A model generated the notes under the pieces. It did not search any database, was not told the origin of the DNA, and saw nothing but the letters and a program-made list of their open reading frames with translations. Below are positions 1 through 8,945 of a stretch of DNA of 64,000 nucleotides, one piece after another; within the stretch, counting starts at the first letter, position 1, and every line of letters starts with the position of its first letter. Position numbers and translations under genes: made by a program. Source of the stretch: Adenophora triphylla var. japonica (taxonomy: Eukaryota; Streptophyta; Magnoliopsida; Asterales; Campanulaceae); contig JAFEMH010002557.1 of NCBI GenBank assembly GCA_022495995.1, positions 1-64,000 on the forward strand, written 5' to 3'.

Positions 1-590
1 TCCGGTCATCTTCCCAATGTAAAAGTGCCGGCCCCTACAAGGTCACGCATCCCCAAAGCCACCCAAGCGGCACCGGGCAATGATGTAAGCCCGAACTTCG
101 CCCACTTCAACGGCAAATAGCAAGCACCGCCCATCAAAGTAAGCCCTCCGAGCCTCTCCCCCTCTAACAAGTCAAAGTGGAAGTCACGCAGCATCGCATA
201 TCCTCAAAGACTTCACTATCCTTTTGCCCACTTCAACGGTGCAACTCAAGCACAGCTAGCCAACACCTCGTACAAGGCACCACTCCAGCACAACGCACCA
301 AAACGCCAAAGTCCGACCTTCTCCTACACTCAACATGCAAACTCAATCGGCAAGCCAACGTACAAAGTCTACACCAACATCAAACGATCAAAATGGCATC
401 TACGCCTCACCGAATCACAAGACGCCACCACGCCCTCCACCGACCGCGGCCGATGACGATTCAAAGTCCTCCCGACCGTACGGCCACCAACGCCGCCACG
501 CTGGGGACCGACCGATTCACCAAGTCCTCCGGGGCCGTGGCACCAACCGCCACTGTGATGACGATTCAAAGTCCTTATCACCAACCTATA
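1..590 (+). repeat. Degenerate short-repeat region of E, upstream of the 41-bp array
   Basis: Holds scattered copies of ACTTCAACGG-CAA and GACGATTCAAAGTCCTCC motifs. The same motifs occur at 39,340-40,160 in B and, reverse-complemented, at 7,240-8,640 in A. No gene is supported; the frames open here run through repeats. Confidence 0.6.
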
Positions 591-1660
591 TGGCACCAAC
601 CGCCATCCACGCCCTTATCACTGACTCTATGCGGTCACCCAGACGCTACCATCGCCTCTATCACCGACCTCGAAGGCGTGTCACCAGACGCCACCACGCC
701 CTTATCACCGACCTATGTCACCCAGACGCCACTACGTCTCTTATCACCGACCGACAGCGGCCATCCCAGATTTTCGCCACCACGCCCTTATCACCGACCT
801 TTCTATGCGGTTCACCCGTGACGCCACCACGGTCCCTTATCACCGACTCTATATTTGGCCACCTGTGACGCCACCACGCTCTATCACCGACGCTATGCGG
901 CCACCCAGACGCCACCACACGTCTCTTATCACCGACCTATACAGCGGGCCACCCAAAGACGCCACCACGCCTCTTATTTTCACCGCACTCGATAGCGGTC
1001 TACCCAGACGCCACCACGTCTCTCTATCACCAGACCTATACGTGGCCACCCAGTGACGCCACCACGCTCCTTACCACTGACCTATACGCGGGCCACCCGC
1101 AGACGCCACCACGTCTCTTATCACCGACCTATACGGCTACCCGGGTGACGCTGGCACCACGCTCTTATCACCGACCTATACTGCTGCCACCTGTGACGCC
1201 ACCACGCCCTTATCACCGACACTATACGGCCACCCAGACGCCACCACGCTCCCCACCACCGACCTATACGCGGCCACCCGTGACGCCACCACGCCCTTAT
1301 CACCGACCTATGCGGCCACCTGGTGACGCCACCACGCTCTATTATCACCGGACCACGCGGCCACCCAGTGATGCCACCACGCCCTAATATCATCAACCTA
1401 TACGGCATTACCCAGGACGCCACCACGCCCACACACTCGACCTATGCGCCACCAGACGCTACTACCACGCCCTTATCACCGACACTACGCGGCCACCCAG
1501 ATGTGCCACCACGCCCTGGCCTACCATCAACCTATACGGCCACCTGCAGACGCCTACCACGCCCTGGCCATCAACTTCCATATTTGGCCACCTGTGACGC
1601 CACCACGTCCTCACCACCGACTCGGCGGCCACACGACACTTCTGTGGCACCACCACGCCC
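590..1660 (+). repeat. 41-bp tandem array (3' region of E)
   Basis: About 25 degenerate units built on CGACCTATACGGCCACC, CAGACGCCACCACG and TCCTTATCAC. The same array, longer and more regular, is at 40,205-42,110 in B; element A was cut before reaching it. Open frames on both strands are products of the repeat (His/Pro-rich on +, Trp/Arg-rich on -), not genes. Tandem arrays just before the 3' LTR are a known habit of Tat/Ogre elements. Confidence 0.9.
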
Positions 1661-1691
1661 ATATTCACGTAACACTCACCCCACACCCGAA

Positions 1692-1731
1692 CTACGACTG
1701 TGCTTCGATTCCCGCCTTGTGAGATACGTAG
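1692..1731 (+). ncRNA. 3'-terminal hairpin motif (E)
   Basis: CTACG at 1,692-1,696 can pair with CGTAG at 1,727-1,731. The segment between holds the CTT-GATTCCC and GATA elements seen in every copy of this motif in the window. It lies between the 41-bp array and the 3' LTR. Function unknown; the call rests on recurrence in all four families. Confidence 0.55.
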
Positions 1732-1902
1732 GAATCCTATCACAGGTCCAAATTTATCGACCTAAACAGTCACCCAAAAGGACACCACCACGTCCTCACT
1801 TTGACCCTCACGGTCACTTCCTCTCCCAAAGCGCGATCCAGATTAGGACCCTTATCTTATCGGCGACCCCACTTCTTTCAAAGTGACGCCGTCGAGGGCT
1901 TC

Positions 1903-3369
1903 TGTAAGTACCCCAATCTGATCACTCCCTTTCAAACACACGGGAAACACCGTAGACTCATCCCACGCAGCCTCGTGGACCTCTCTCACTCAAAACCCTC
2001 TCAAAACCCTCTCAAACCCCCAAACAAAACAAGTGGAGGAGCCTTTCGGGATAAAAGGGACAAAAGGACCTTTGGGAATTTTCAGAAATCGTAGCAATTA
2101 AGGTCCGTACGGACCTCTTTGTTTCAATGATTACTAAATCCCCTTAAAGTCCACAATATTCCCTCAAATCCCGGAAGAAATGATGACTTCCTCACTGTGA
2201 GTTGGTCCGTGCGGACCTCTTTGCATGCAAGATGGTCCGTACGGACCTTATTGCATGGGGACATCATCATTCCAGAATATTCTCCATCATTGCAGATTCC
2301 CTCAAATCGAGGAAATCCAAAATTCTGGATAACCAAGAAGGTCCGTACGGACCTCTTTGCTCCGAAATTTTTACTATAAATAGAGGGCTCCCCCTCCTCA
2401 TTTTCACAGACCTCCCACTTCTCTCTTCCTCCCTAAGCCTTCTGGCTCCCCTTCTAAGACCTTTCGAGGCATTCCCGCCCCTTCGGATCCTTCCGAGGCC
2501 TTCCGAGCCCCTCGAGGTGCTCCGAAGCCTCTCCGAGCGCTCCCGAGACGCTCCCGCGCTGCCGAGGCACTCTCGAGGTACTACGAGGCCCTCGTGGTAC
2601 TCCGAGGCCTTGCCTGGTCTTTCCCACGGTGTCCCGGCTCTTTCCGAGTCAAACCGGCGATCCCAAACCTTGCCGAACCTCTGCCCGAATCCAACCAGCG
2701 ATTCCAACGCACGCCGAACCTCTGCCCGACTGATCCCGACGATCCCCACGCACGCCGAACCTGCCCAAACGCAGCCTACGCTTTCAACTCACGCCGAAAC
2801 TACTGTCCGCGGACCACCGGCATCCCCGAAGCAATCCGAACGCTTACTCCGACCTCAAACACTATTCCCTGCGGAAGATGCACACGAACCAACATTGGTA
2901 AGGCTTCCTTCCTATTCTATTTCAATACATTTCAATACAATGATAGACATCCGATACAAAGATGCATTTTTAAAAGCACACACACATCACACAACTTTTT
3001 AAAGGATATTCGGGGTATCCGGAAGCCCCGTTTTACGAGGCGACTCGGGTGAGCTCTAATATTCTAATATTCTCTTCTCGAGGAGTCATCTCGACCTCCG
3101 AACTCAAAATCTCATCACACAAAAATGCTTTAAAATTTATCTTTAAACCGATGCCCTTTTCAATGTTTTGGGCTTAATAAAACGGCGTGGCGACTCTACA
3201 AAATGCGAAAGCAAAACGGCGAGACACCTCCAACACGCAACGCTAAAACGGAATAAGCCAGATGCCGGGGCGCGATTGTGCTGCCTCTCGGATCCGGGCG
3301 ACTTCCCGAACAGCGACGAATGCGAGATGCCGGGGCCTCCGCGCGCGAGCCGGATCCCGGGTAATTTCA
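1903..3369 (+). repeat. 3' LTR of element E
   Basis: Starts TGTAAGTACC right after a purine-rich tract and ends TTTCA. It aligns along its length with the B LTRs (24,502-25,880 and 42,399-43,779) and the inverted A LTR (21,981-23,384). It is about 90 bp longer than the B LTRs because of an extra GC-rich partial duplication near 3,270-3,340. Landmarks: four 14-bp palindromes, TATA box at 2,375, CT-rich leader with many TTCCGAGG units (2,460-2,650), donor-like CATTGGTAAGG at 2,893, U5 hairpins at 3,027-3,086, and a PBS-like TGGCGACTCT at 3,188 inside the LTR. Confidence 0.9.
2102..2382 (+). promoter_or_regulatory. LTR promoter of E: four palindromes and a TATA box
   Basis: The perfect palindrome GGTCCGTACGGACC stands at 2,102, 2,234 and 2,340, with a one-base variant at 2,204; 2,204 and 2,234 are 30 bp apart. 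TATAAATA follows at 2,375-2,382, 21 bp after the last palindrome. Most palindromes are followed by CTCTTTG. Position before a good TATA box suggests binding sites for a dimeric factor; that is inference. Confidence 0.75.
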
Positions 3370-3745
3370 GCGCCGTAAGCTTTAGTCTCCGTTATTTCCG
3401 TCATAAAGAAATAACGTCATCTAGCTTTAGCTCCCTCTATCTCTGTCAAAAAGAGATAGCGCCGTAAGCTTTAGTCTCCGTTATTTCCGTCATAAAGAAA
3501 TAACGTCATCTAGCTCCCTCTATCTCTGTCAAAAAGAGATAGCGCCGTAAGCTTTAGTCTCCGTTATTTCCGTCATAAAGAAATAACGTCATCTAGCTTT
3601 AGCTCCCTCTATCTCTAAGAGATAGCGCCGTAAGCTTTAGTCACCGTTATTTCCGTCATAAAGAAATAACGTCATCCAGCTTTAGCTCCCTCTATCTCTG
3701 TCAAAAAGAGATAGTACCCTAAGCCTTAGCCTCCGTTAGAATGAA
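3370..3745 (+). repeat. 82-89-bp tandem array of family F, copy 1
   Basis: About 4.3 units beginning GCGCCGTAAGCTTTAGTC. Each full unit holds two inverted repeats: GTTATTTC/GAAATAAC and TATCTCT/AGAGATA. The same array (about seven units) is at 23,385-24,010. E's LTR abuts the first unit directly, so the array was the insertion target of E. Confidence 0.9.
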
Positions 3746-4092
3746 ATAATGTCAGGTGACAACCTCCATTAATTGTCAAAACTTCAAGGATCCTAGACAT
3801 CGTTCTTAACCTATCTAGTGATGCTCGAACTACGACCTGGCTTGATTCCCCCGGGATACGTAGGTAGCCTCCTGTAGGTTCAGCCAATTTGTCACATATG
3901 ACGCCCCCTTTCCCCAGTGGATTCTGAACTACGATTATGGCTTGATTCCTCCGGGATACGTAGGTAGCCTTTCATAAAAGGTCCAGCCACTCGACCACTT
4001 TGGTCACCGAATCCATCTCGGCATTCGCTAGATTGGATCCTTTTCTATCGACAACCCCACTCGCCTTGCAAGTGACGTTGCCGAGGGGCTTC
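3746..4092 (+). other. 3'-terminal noncoding region of F, copy 1
   Basis: No gene. Holds two copies of the CTACG...CGTAG hairpin (3,840-3,873 and 3,929-3,963), each followed by GTAGCCT and a GGTTCAGCC or GGTCCAGCC segment, then a C-rich stretch and the purine-rich GCCGAGGGGCTTC just before the LTR, the expected polypurine tract. Near-equivalent sequence is at 24,011-24,365. Confidence 0.75.
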
Positions 4093-4331
4093 TGTAAGTA
4101 CCCAAATCTGGCTCATGCCTTCCGGTTAAATTTCCCGGCAATTTCGGTAAGTTTCCCGGTAATTCCCCGGACCTTCCTAGTGTTCCGGAAATATTCCGGA
4201 ACAGTTCCAAATCAAATATGGACTGAAAGGGAAGCTTCCCAATTAAGAAACACGTTTTTCTTAATTGGGAGGAGAGTTCTAGAATGTGCCACCTTGCATG
4301 TTTCTAGAAATGCTGAGTCACAAGGGATAAT

Positions 4332-4404
4332 GCCGCACGGCTGCATTAGCTCGAGGTCTCTGGCCGCACGGCTTCATTAGCCTTATCCAGACTGTCTATA
4401 AATA
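4332..4404 (+). promoter_or_regulatory. LTR promoter of F: palindrome pair and TATA box
   Basis: GCCGCACGGC occurs at 4,332-4,341 and 4,363-4,372, 31 bp apart, each followed by a T/C-TGCATTAGC-like or TTCATTAGCC segment. TATAAATA is at 4,397-4,404. The layout (CG-rich palindrome pair about three helical turns apart, then TATA) matches the E/A/B and C LTRs although the palindrome sequence differs. Confidence 0.65.
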
Positions 4405-5422
4405 GAGCCCTCCTCTACCCATTTTAATCATCCACAAAAGGCATCACTCACTCATAATACGAAGGAGTCCTCCCAAGGAGCTACTGGAAGTCAAAGAAGG
4501 TGAAGAAGAAGGCCAAGAAGCTACCTCCCTCCTCCTTGAAGATCCCAAGATCAAGTCCTCCTCCTAGCTCCGTCCAAAGAATAAGAAGGAAGCCATTGGT
4601 AACCTCGCACGCCCTAACCTTGCATCTTAAATTGCTATATGTGATTCTACTTGCTCATTGCATTCATATATAGCTATTATCTTGCTTGGGACTTGGTAGT
4701 TTATCATAAAGATCATATCTTTATCCCCCTTTCCCCCTTTGCAAGCATTAGGCATATTTAAATTCCAATTTCTTCATAAAAATGCATCATTTGCATAAAA
4801 ATCATGTCTTTATGCATCCTTTGCAATAAAGATCATTTCTTTAAAATTAAATGCATCCTTTGCAAATTAAAGATCATTTCTTTAAATCAAATGCATCCTT
4901 TGCAATCCAAAAATATCATCTTTTCATTAAAAATGTCTTTTTTACATGCATTCCCCCATGTCCCCATTAGCAACCTCGGAACGGACCGGTGTAAAAGATC
5001 CTATCTTTACATCGTTCCTTCCATAAAAGGTTTCATAATTTCTTTAGAAAGGGACACCCTTGAACCCTATATCTCCGATTATCGCTTAAGATGAGTATGA
5101 AGCATCTATATGAGCTCGACCGTCTTAAAGCGTAGGATTGATGGGCTAAGGACCCTCCTTTTCTAAAGAACCTCATCTTTGACTATAAAGGGAGTCATTC
5201 TCTCGATCACGCAAGTCCCAAGGTCCAAAAATGCGATGATCACAAGTCCAAGATTAGGACGGGATCATAATCCCGAACACATAAAATCCAAGAAATCCCG
5301 AGCGACAACCAACAAATGGTTAGTACGTCCGAAAGACGACTTGGGACATTCCCTCCTTTACTTCCAAACACATGCACACAAGAAAGTACGCAAGCAAGCA
5401 CGATTAATGGGATCTTGGGAGA

Positions 5423-5472
5423 CTTGCTCCGGCAAGGCACTTTGGGTGAACGACGATCCGTTCTTCCCAAGG
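5423..5472 (+). ncRNA. U5 double hairpin of F
   Basis: Hairpin 1 pairs CTTGC (5,423-5,427) with GCAAG (5,432-5,436). Hairpin 2 pairs CTTTGGG (5,440-5,446) with CCCAAGG (5,466-5,472), with an inner GAAC/GTTC helix. The same two hairpins with different stem bases occur in the B, C and D LTRs. It would lie in U5 of the genomic RNA. Confidence 0.65.
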
Positions 5473-5623
5473 GGTAACTTAACCTCCGAACCCATAAAAC
5501 CTTTTTTTCAAAGTTTTGAGGTAATCAAAATGGCGTGGCGACTCCGTTTTTTCAAATTAAACCGGATGTCTTCAAACTCGCGTGAATTTCCAAAAATAAA
5601 CAAAAATTTGGGGCACACATTCA

Positions 5624-7218
5624 CAACGGTGGGGCTTATGGCTTTTGACGTGCTCTGGGAGATTCAGGTAGGCGTGGACTTTTCCGTCTCGATCCTGCTT
5701 TGAAGGGCAATCTTTGAGGTTCGGTGATGCTTAGTTGGCTATTGGACTTGCTGGGGTAGATGTGGCTGCCGGAGGGTCTTAGGCTATAACTGCTTGTTGG
5801 GAGGTAGCTGTCTAGTGTCTTATGCTACCATTGGTTCTGCTGGGAAGGTTGTAGCTGTCGGAGGATCTCATGCTACTGCTTGATGACCGTGGCTGCCGGA
5901 GGGACCTATACCACTTGTCGACGCTTGCTGGGTGGCCGTTCACGGGGCGGTCTTTGCAAAATAGTCTTTGGAATCGTCAAGGCTGGTGAGCTTTATTGCC
6001 TGGTTTCTGGGGCAGCTGGGGCTCTTTTCTTCGACAAACATTGCTTGGGGGCTGAGGCAACTGGGGCTCTTTTCGACGGTGCTGATGAGTCCGGGCCTTA
6101 CGAAGATAATAAAGGCGGGGTCTGCCACCTGCAGGGTTTGGAATCCCTGTCCAAGATTACGATCTGAGGGGCCGTCCTCACGATCACATCATGATCACCT
6201 GATTATTGTACTCTGCGGGGGAGACACAACACTCTAGATACTTAGCATTTTATTCGACTCTTTACTTATGCATTATTAATCTTTTGTTGCACAAGTCCAT
6301 CTCAGCTGGGGAGAATAGGAAGTAGGGATTTGGCACGACTTCACGAACAAATATGTCTGTATCGGTTGCTCTATGGGGGATCGTGTATGGGGCGAAAGTG
6401 TTTATAATGAGGAGGTCCCTCTCCCACGAGGTGGAAAAATGTATGAGTGACAGATGGTACGGTGTAGCTTAGGCAAGTTGGGGACGCTTCCGAGAGTTCA
6501 GATTGCAGCAGGTCCATTGGTGGTGAGGACAAAGTATATCGCGCGCCTAGGGCAGCAATCATAAGAGGGGGCAGAGAGCAATCCCGGCTTGGGGAAGCCC
6601 CAGTTGACAGTACAAAGCAAACCTAGAGGGAAATCTGGTAAGGAGAGCCGGAGGGGTATCTTAACCAAAGCCCCAGCTTGAGGACATTCCTTGCAGCTTC
6701 ATCGCAGGCAGAGTCATCTTGTGGCCGAAGAAGCAACCCATCATTTCAAACCGCAGTCAATCAGTCGCTGGACAAGACTCGGAAGTGTTTACGTGCAGGG
6801 GCATATCTTTCGAATGGCGGAAAATGAATCCCGAACTTCTGTATGACGCTCTCGCTTTTTGGTTTGACTCTTTTGGGAGAGTATAAGCATCACAAGGTGT
6901 GGAGAGGTGAATGGAAGCCCCTGCTGACCGAAACAGTGTTTAGCTCTATCTTCCTATGATGTAGAAATAGAAGACTTGTCGAGACACTTGAAAACTTGTC
7001 TTATTCGTGATGATCACAAACTGCTTAAAACCCTTTATTGATCTTCGGGTTATTCAACCAACAAAACTGACATGAACAAATATTTTTATCAATCCTGAGG
7101 AGAAAGCCCACTAATATCGAGATCGAATTCGGGAAGATGAACAGTGTATGGGCATGGTCCTTGAGGAGACCGAATTTTCTGAGATTTGTTTGTGATTTCG
7201 ACCGGACCAGTTATGGTT
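5624..7218 (-). mobile_element. Interior fragment of family D, duplicate copy 1
   Basis: Nearly identical to 45,177-46,776 in the same orientation; I see only scattered substitutions and a few short indels. In the longer copy this is the noncoding part of a - strand element 3' of its gag remnant. It includes several CTGGGGCT repeats also found in C at about 56,590-56,960. Small open frames (for example 5,880-6,167 on +) have no recognisable domain and I do not call them genes. It ends abruptly at 7,215-7,218 (GGTT), where element A sequence begins. Confidence 0.75.
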
Positions 7219-7239
7219 TAAGGCCTTCCGGGCCGGAGA

Positions 7240-7715
7240 TAGAGTGAGGACTTGAATCGTCTTCTGATTGCGGTTGGTGCCACGCTGGAGGACTTTGAAT
7301 CGTCATCTGGCGGCGGTTGGTGCCACGCTGGAGGACTTTGAATCGTCATCTGGCGGCGGTTGATGTAACGCGGGAGGACTTTGAATCGTCTTCTGGTTGC
7401 GGTTGGTGCCACGCTGGAGGACTTTGAATCGTCATCTGGCGGCGGTTGGTGCCACGCTGGAGGACTTTGAATCGTCTTCTGGCGGCGGTTGGTGCCACGC
7501 GGGAGGACTTTGAATCGTCTTCTAGCCGCAGTTGATGTTATGCGCGAGGACTTTGAATCGTCTTCTAGCCGCAGTTGATGTTATGCGCGAGGACTTTGAA
7601 TCGTCTTCTAGCCGCAGTTGATGTAATGCGCGAGGACTTTGAATCGTCTTCTAGCCGCAGTTTGATGTAATGCGCGAGGACTTTGAATCGTCTTCTAGCC
7701 GCAGTTGTGGAGGCG
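7240..7715 (-). repeat. 43-bp tandem array in A
   Basis: About eleven 43-bp units (+ strand: GGACTTTGAATCGTC, then GCGGTTGGTGCCACGC or CGCAGTTGATGT). Two unit types alternate early; the CCGCAGTTGATGTAATGCGC type dominates after 7,520. B keeps only two or three units, at 40,060-40,140. Confidence 0.8.
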
Positions 7716-7734
7716 TGGCTGCCTTGTGCTTCGA

Positions 7735-8640
7735 GAGGCGTAGATGCCTTTGTGTTTTTGCATGTTGAGTAGAAGGTTGGACTTACGATGACTGCCGGTG
7801 CTTGCGTTGCCGTTGAAGTGGGCGAGGATGACGGCCGGTGATAGCTTCCCCATTTGGCATTTTGGAGGCGCTTCGTGCCTTGGGACTTGTACTCGGAGGT
7901 GTTGGCTCCTTCTTGTGCTTGTTTTGCCGTTGAGTGGGCAAGGATGATGGCCGGTGCTGGGGATATGCAGTCCTGTATGACTTCCCTTTCGACTTGTTGG
8001 GGGAGGAGCTCGGGCTTACTTTGATGGCCGGTGCTTGCGCTGCCGTTGAAGTGGGCGAAGTTCGGGCTTACATCTGACTGCCGGTGCTTGAATTGCTGGG
8101 GATGCATGACCTTGTAGGGGCCCTTTTCTGTTGGGAAGATGACTTCGGACCTCTTTTGAGGGCCAGTGGTTGAGTTGTCGTTGAGCGTTTGGAGGCGTCT
8201 TGTGCCTTGGGATTCGTGCTGGGAGGTGTTGGCTCCTTCTTGAATTGCCGTTGAGCGGGCGGTGGTTGAATTGCCGTTGGAGTGGGCGAGGACCGGTCTT
8301 ACGTTGATGGCCGGGGATTGAATTGCCGTTGAAGTGGGCGAGGACCGGTCTTACGTTGATGGCCGGTGGTTGAATTGCCGTTGAAGTGGGCGAGGACCGG
8401 TCTTACGCTGACGGCCGGGGATTGAATTGCCGTTGAAGTGGGCGAGGACCGGTCTTACGCTGATGGCCGGTGGTTGAATTGCCGTTGAAGTGGGCGAGGA
8501 CCGGTCTTACGCTGACGGCCGGTGGTTGAATTGCCGTTGAAGTGGGCGAGGACCGGTCTTACGCTGACGGCCGGTGGTTGAATTGCCGTTGAAGTGGGCG
8601 AGGACCGGTCTTACGCTGACGGCCGGTGGTTGAATTGAAG
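7735..8640 (-). repeat. Short-repeat region with a 50-60-bp array in A
   Basis: From 8,230 to 8,635 there are about seven units of GAATTGCCGTTGAAGTGGGC plus GAGGACCGGTCTTACG and a GGCCGGTGGTT segment. Before that the same words are scattered (7,780-8,230). It corresponds to 39,340-40,030 in B. No gene is supported. Confidence 0.75.
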
Positions 8641-8744
8641 GGTTAGGGACCATTCTGCACTTGGATTTGCTGGAAAAGGCCTTAGGACAGCCAGGGGCAA
8701 AGATTATAAGGGCAGGAAAGTAATTTGGCCACCCTTTGCAAAGA

Positions 8745-8788
8745 GGTCCGTACGGACCAACCTGGATGCAAAGAGGTCCGTACGGACC
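8745..8788 (+). promoter_or_regulatory. Palindrome pair upstream of antisense gene 1 (A)
   Basis: Two perfect GGTCCGTACGGACC palindromes at 8,745-8,758 and 8,775-8,788, 30 bp apart and each preceded by TTTGCAAAGA. They lie about 160 bp before the first ATG of the antisense PMD gene. The same palindrome pair is in the U3 of this family's LTR. B has the pair at 39,187-39,230. Confidence 0.7.
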
Positions 8789-8945
8789 ACTTTGGTTTTT
8801 CACAGTTCCCAGGTTTTGACCGGGTTTAAATTCCGAGGCAACCTCTTCATTTCCCATTTCCAGTGCGTGAACCAGCGAGAGAGAAAGAGAGAAAACTCCA
8901 TTTTTGTCCAAAATCTTCCATTTTTCTTAGCTTGAATTGCTTGCA

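Larger units (their letters stand above)
1..3369 (+). mobile_element. Element E: 3' end of a Tat-type Ty3/gypsy retrotransposon
   Basis: The stretch matches, in the same order and orientation, the last 4.4 kb of the complete element B (about 39,340-43,779): short CACTTCAACGGCAA-type repeats, then a 41-bp array, then a terminal hairpin, a purine-rich stretch (GTCGAGGGCTTC) and an LTR. Its 5' part lies outside the window. The LTR ends TTTCA at 3,369 and runs straight into the array of another family (F), so E inserted into that array. The pol and antisense genes of E cannot be seen. Confidence 0.85.
4093..5623 (+). repeat. LTR of family F, copy 1 (3' LTR)
   Basis: Begins TGTAAGTACC after a polypurine tract. 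The right end is put at about 5,619-5,623 (GGGCACACATTCA), where similarity to other LTR ends stops and D interior begins; no partner LTR is in the window to fix it. It holds a TATA box at 4,397, donor-like CCATTGGTAA at 4,593, an AT-rich stretch with repeated ATGCATCCTTTGCA (4,790-4,930), a U5 double hairpin at 5,423-5,472 and PBS-like TGGCGACTCC at 5,536. The second copy (24,366-24,501 plus 43,780-45,176) is split by B. Confidence 0.8.

Noticed and set aside
2202..3052. Frames of 150-266 codons in the LTR leader (also in A, B and their antisense)
   Set aside because: They fall in R/U5 CT-rich leader built of TTCCGAGG and CGCACGCCGAACCT units; frames differ between LTR copies and have no domain.
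5880..6167. 95-codon frame repeated almost unchanged at 45,435-45,722
   Set aside because: It is conserved only because the whole block is duplicated; no domain, antisense to element D, and no homologous frame in C.
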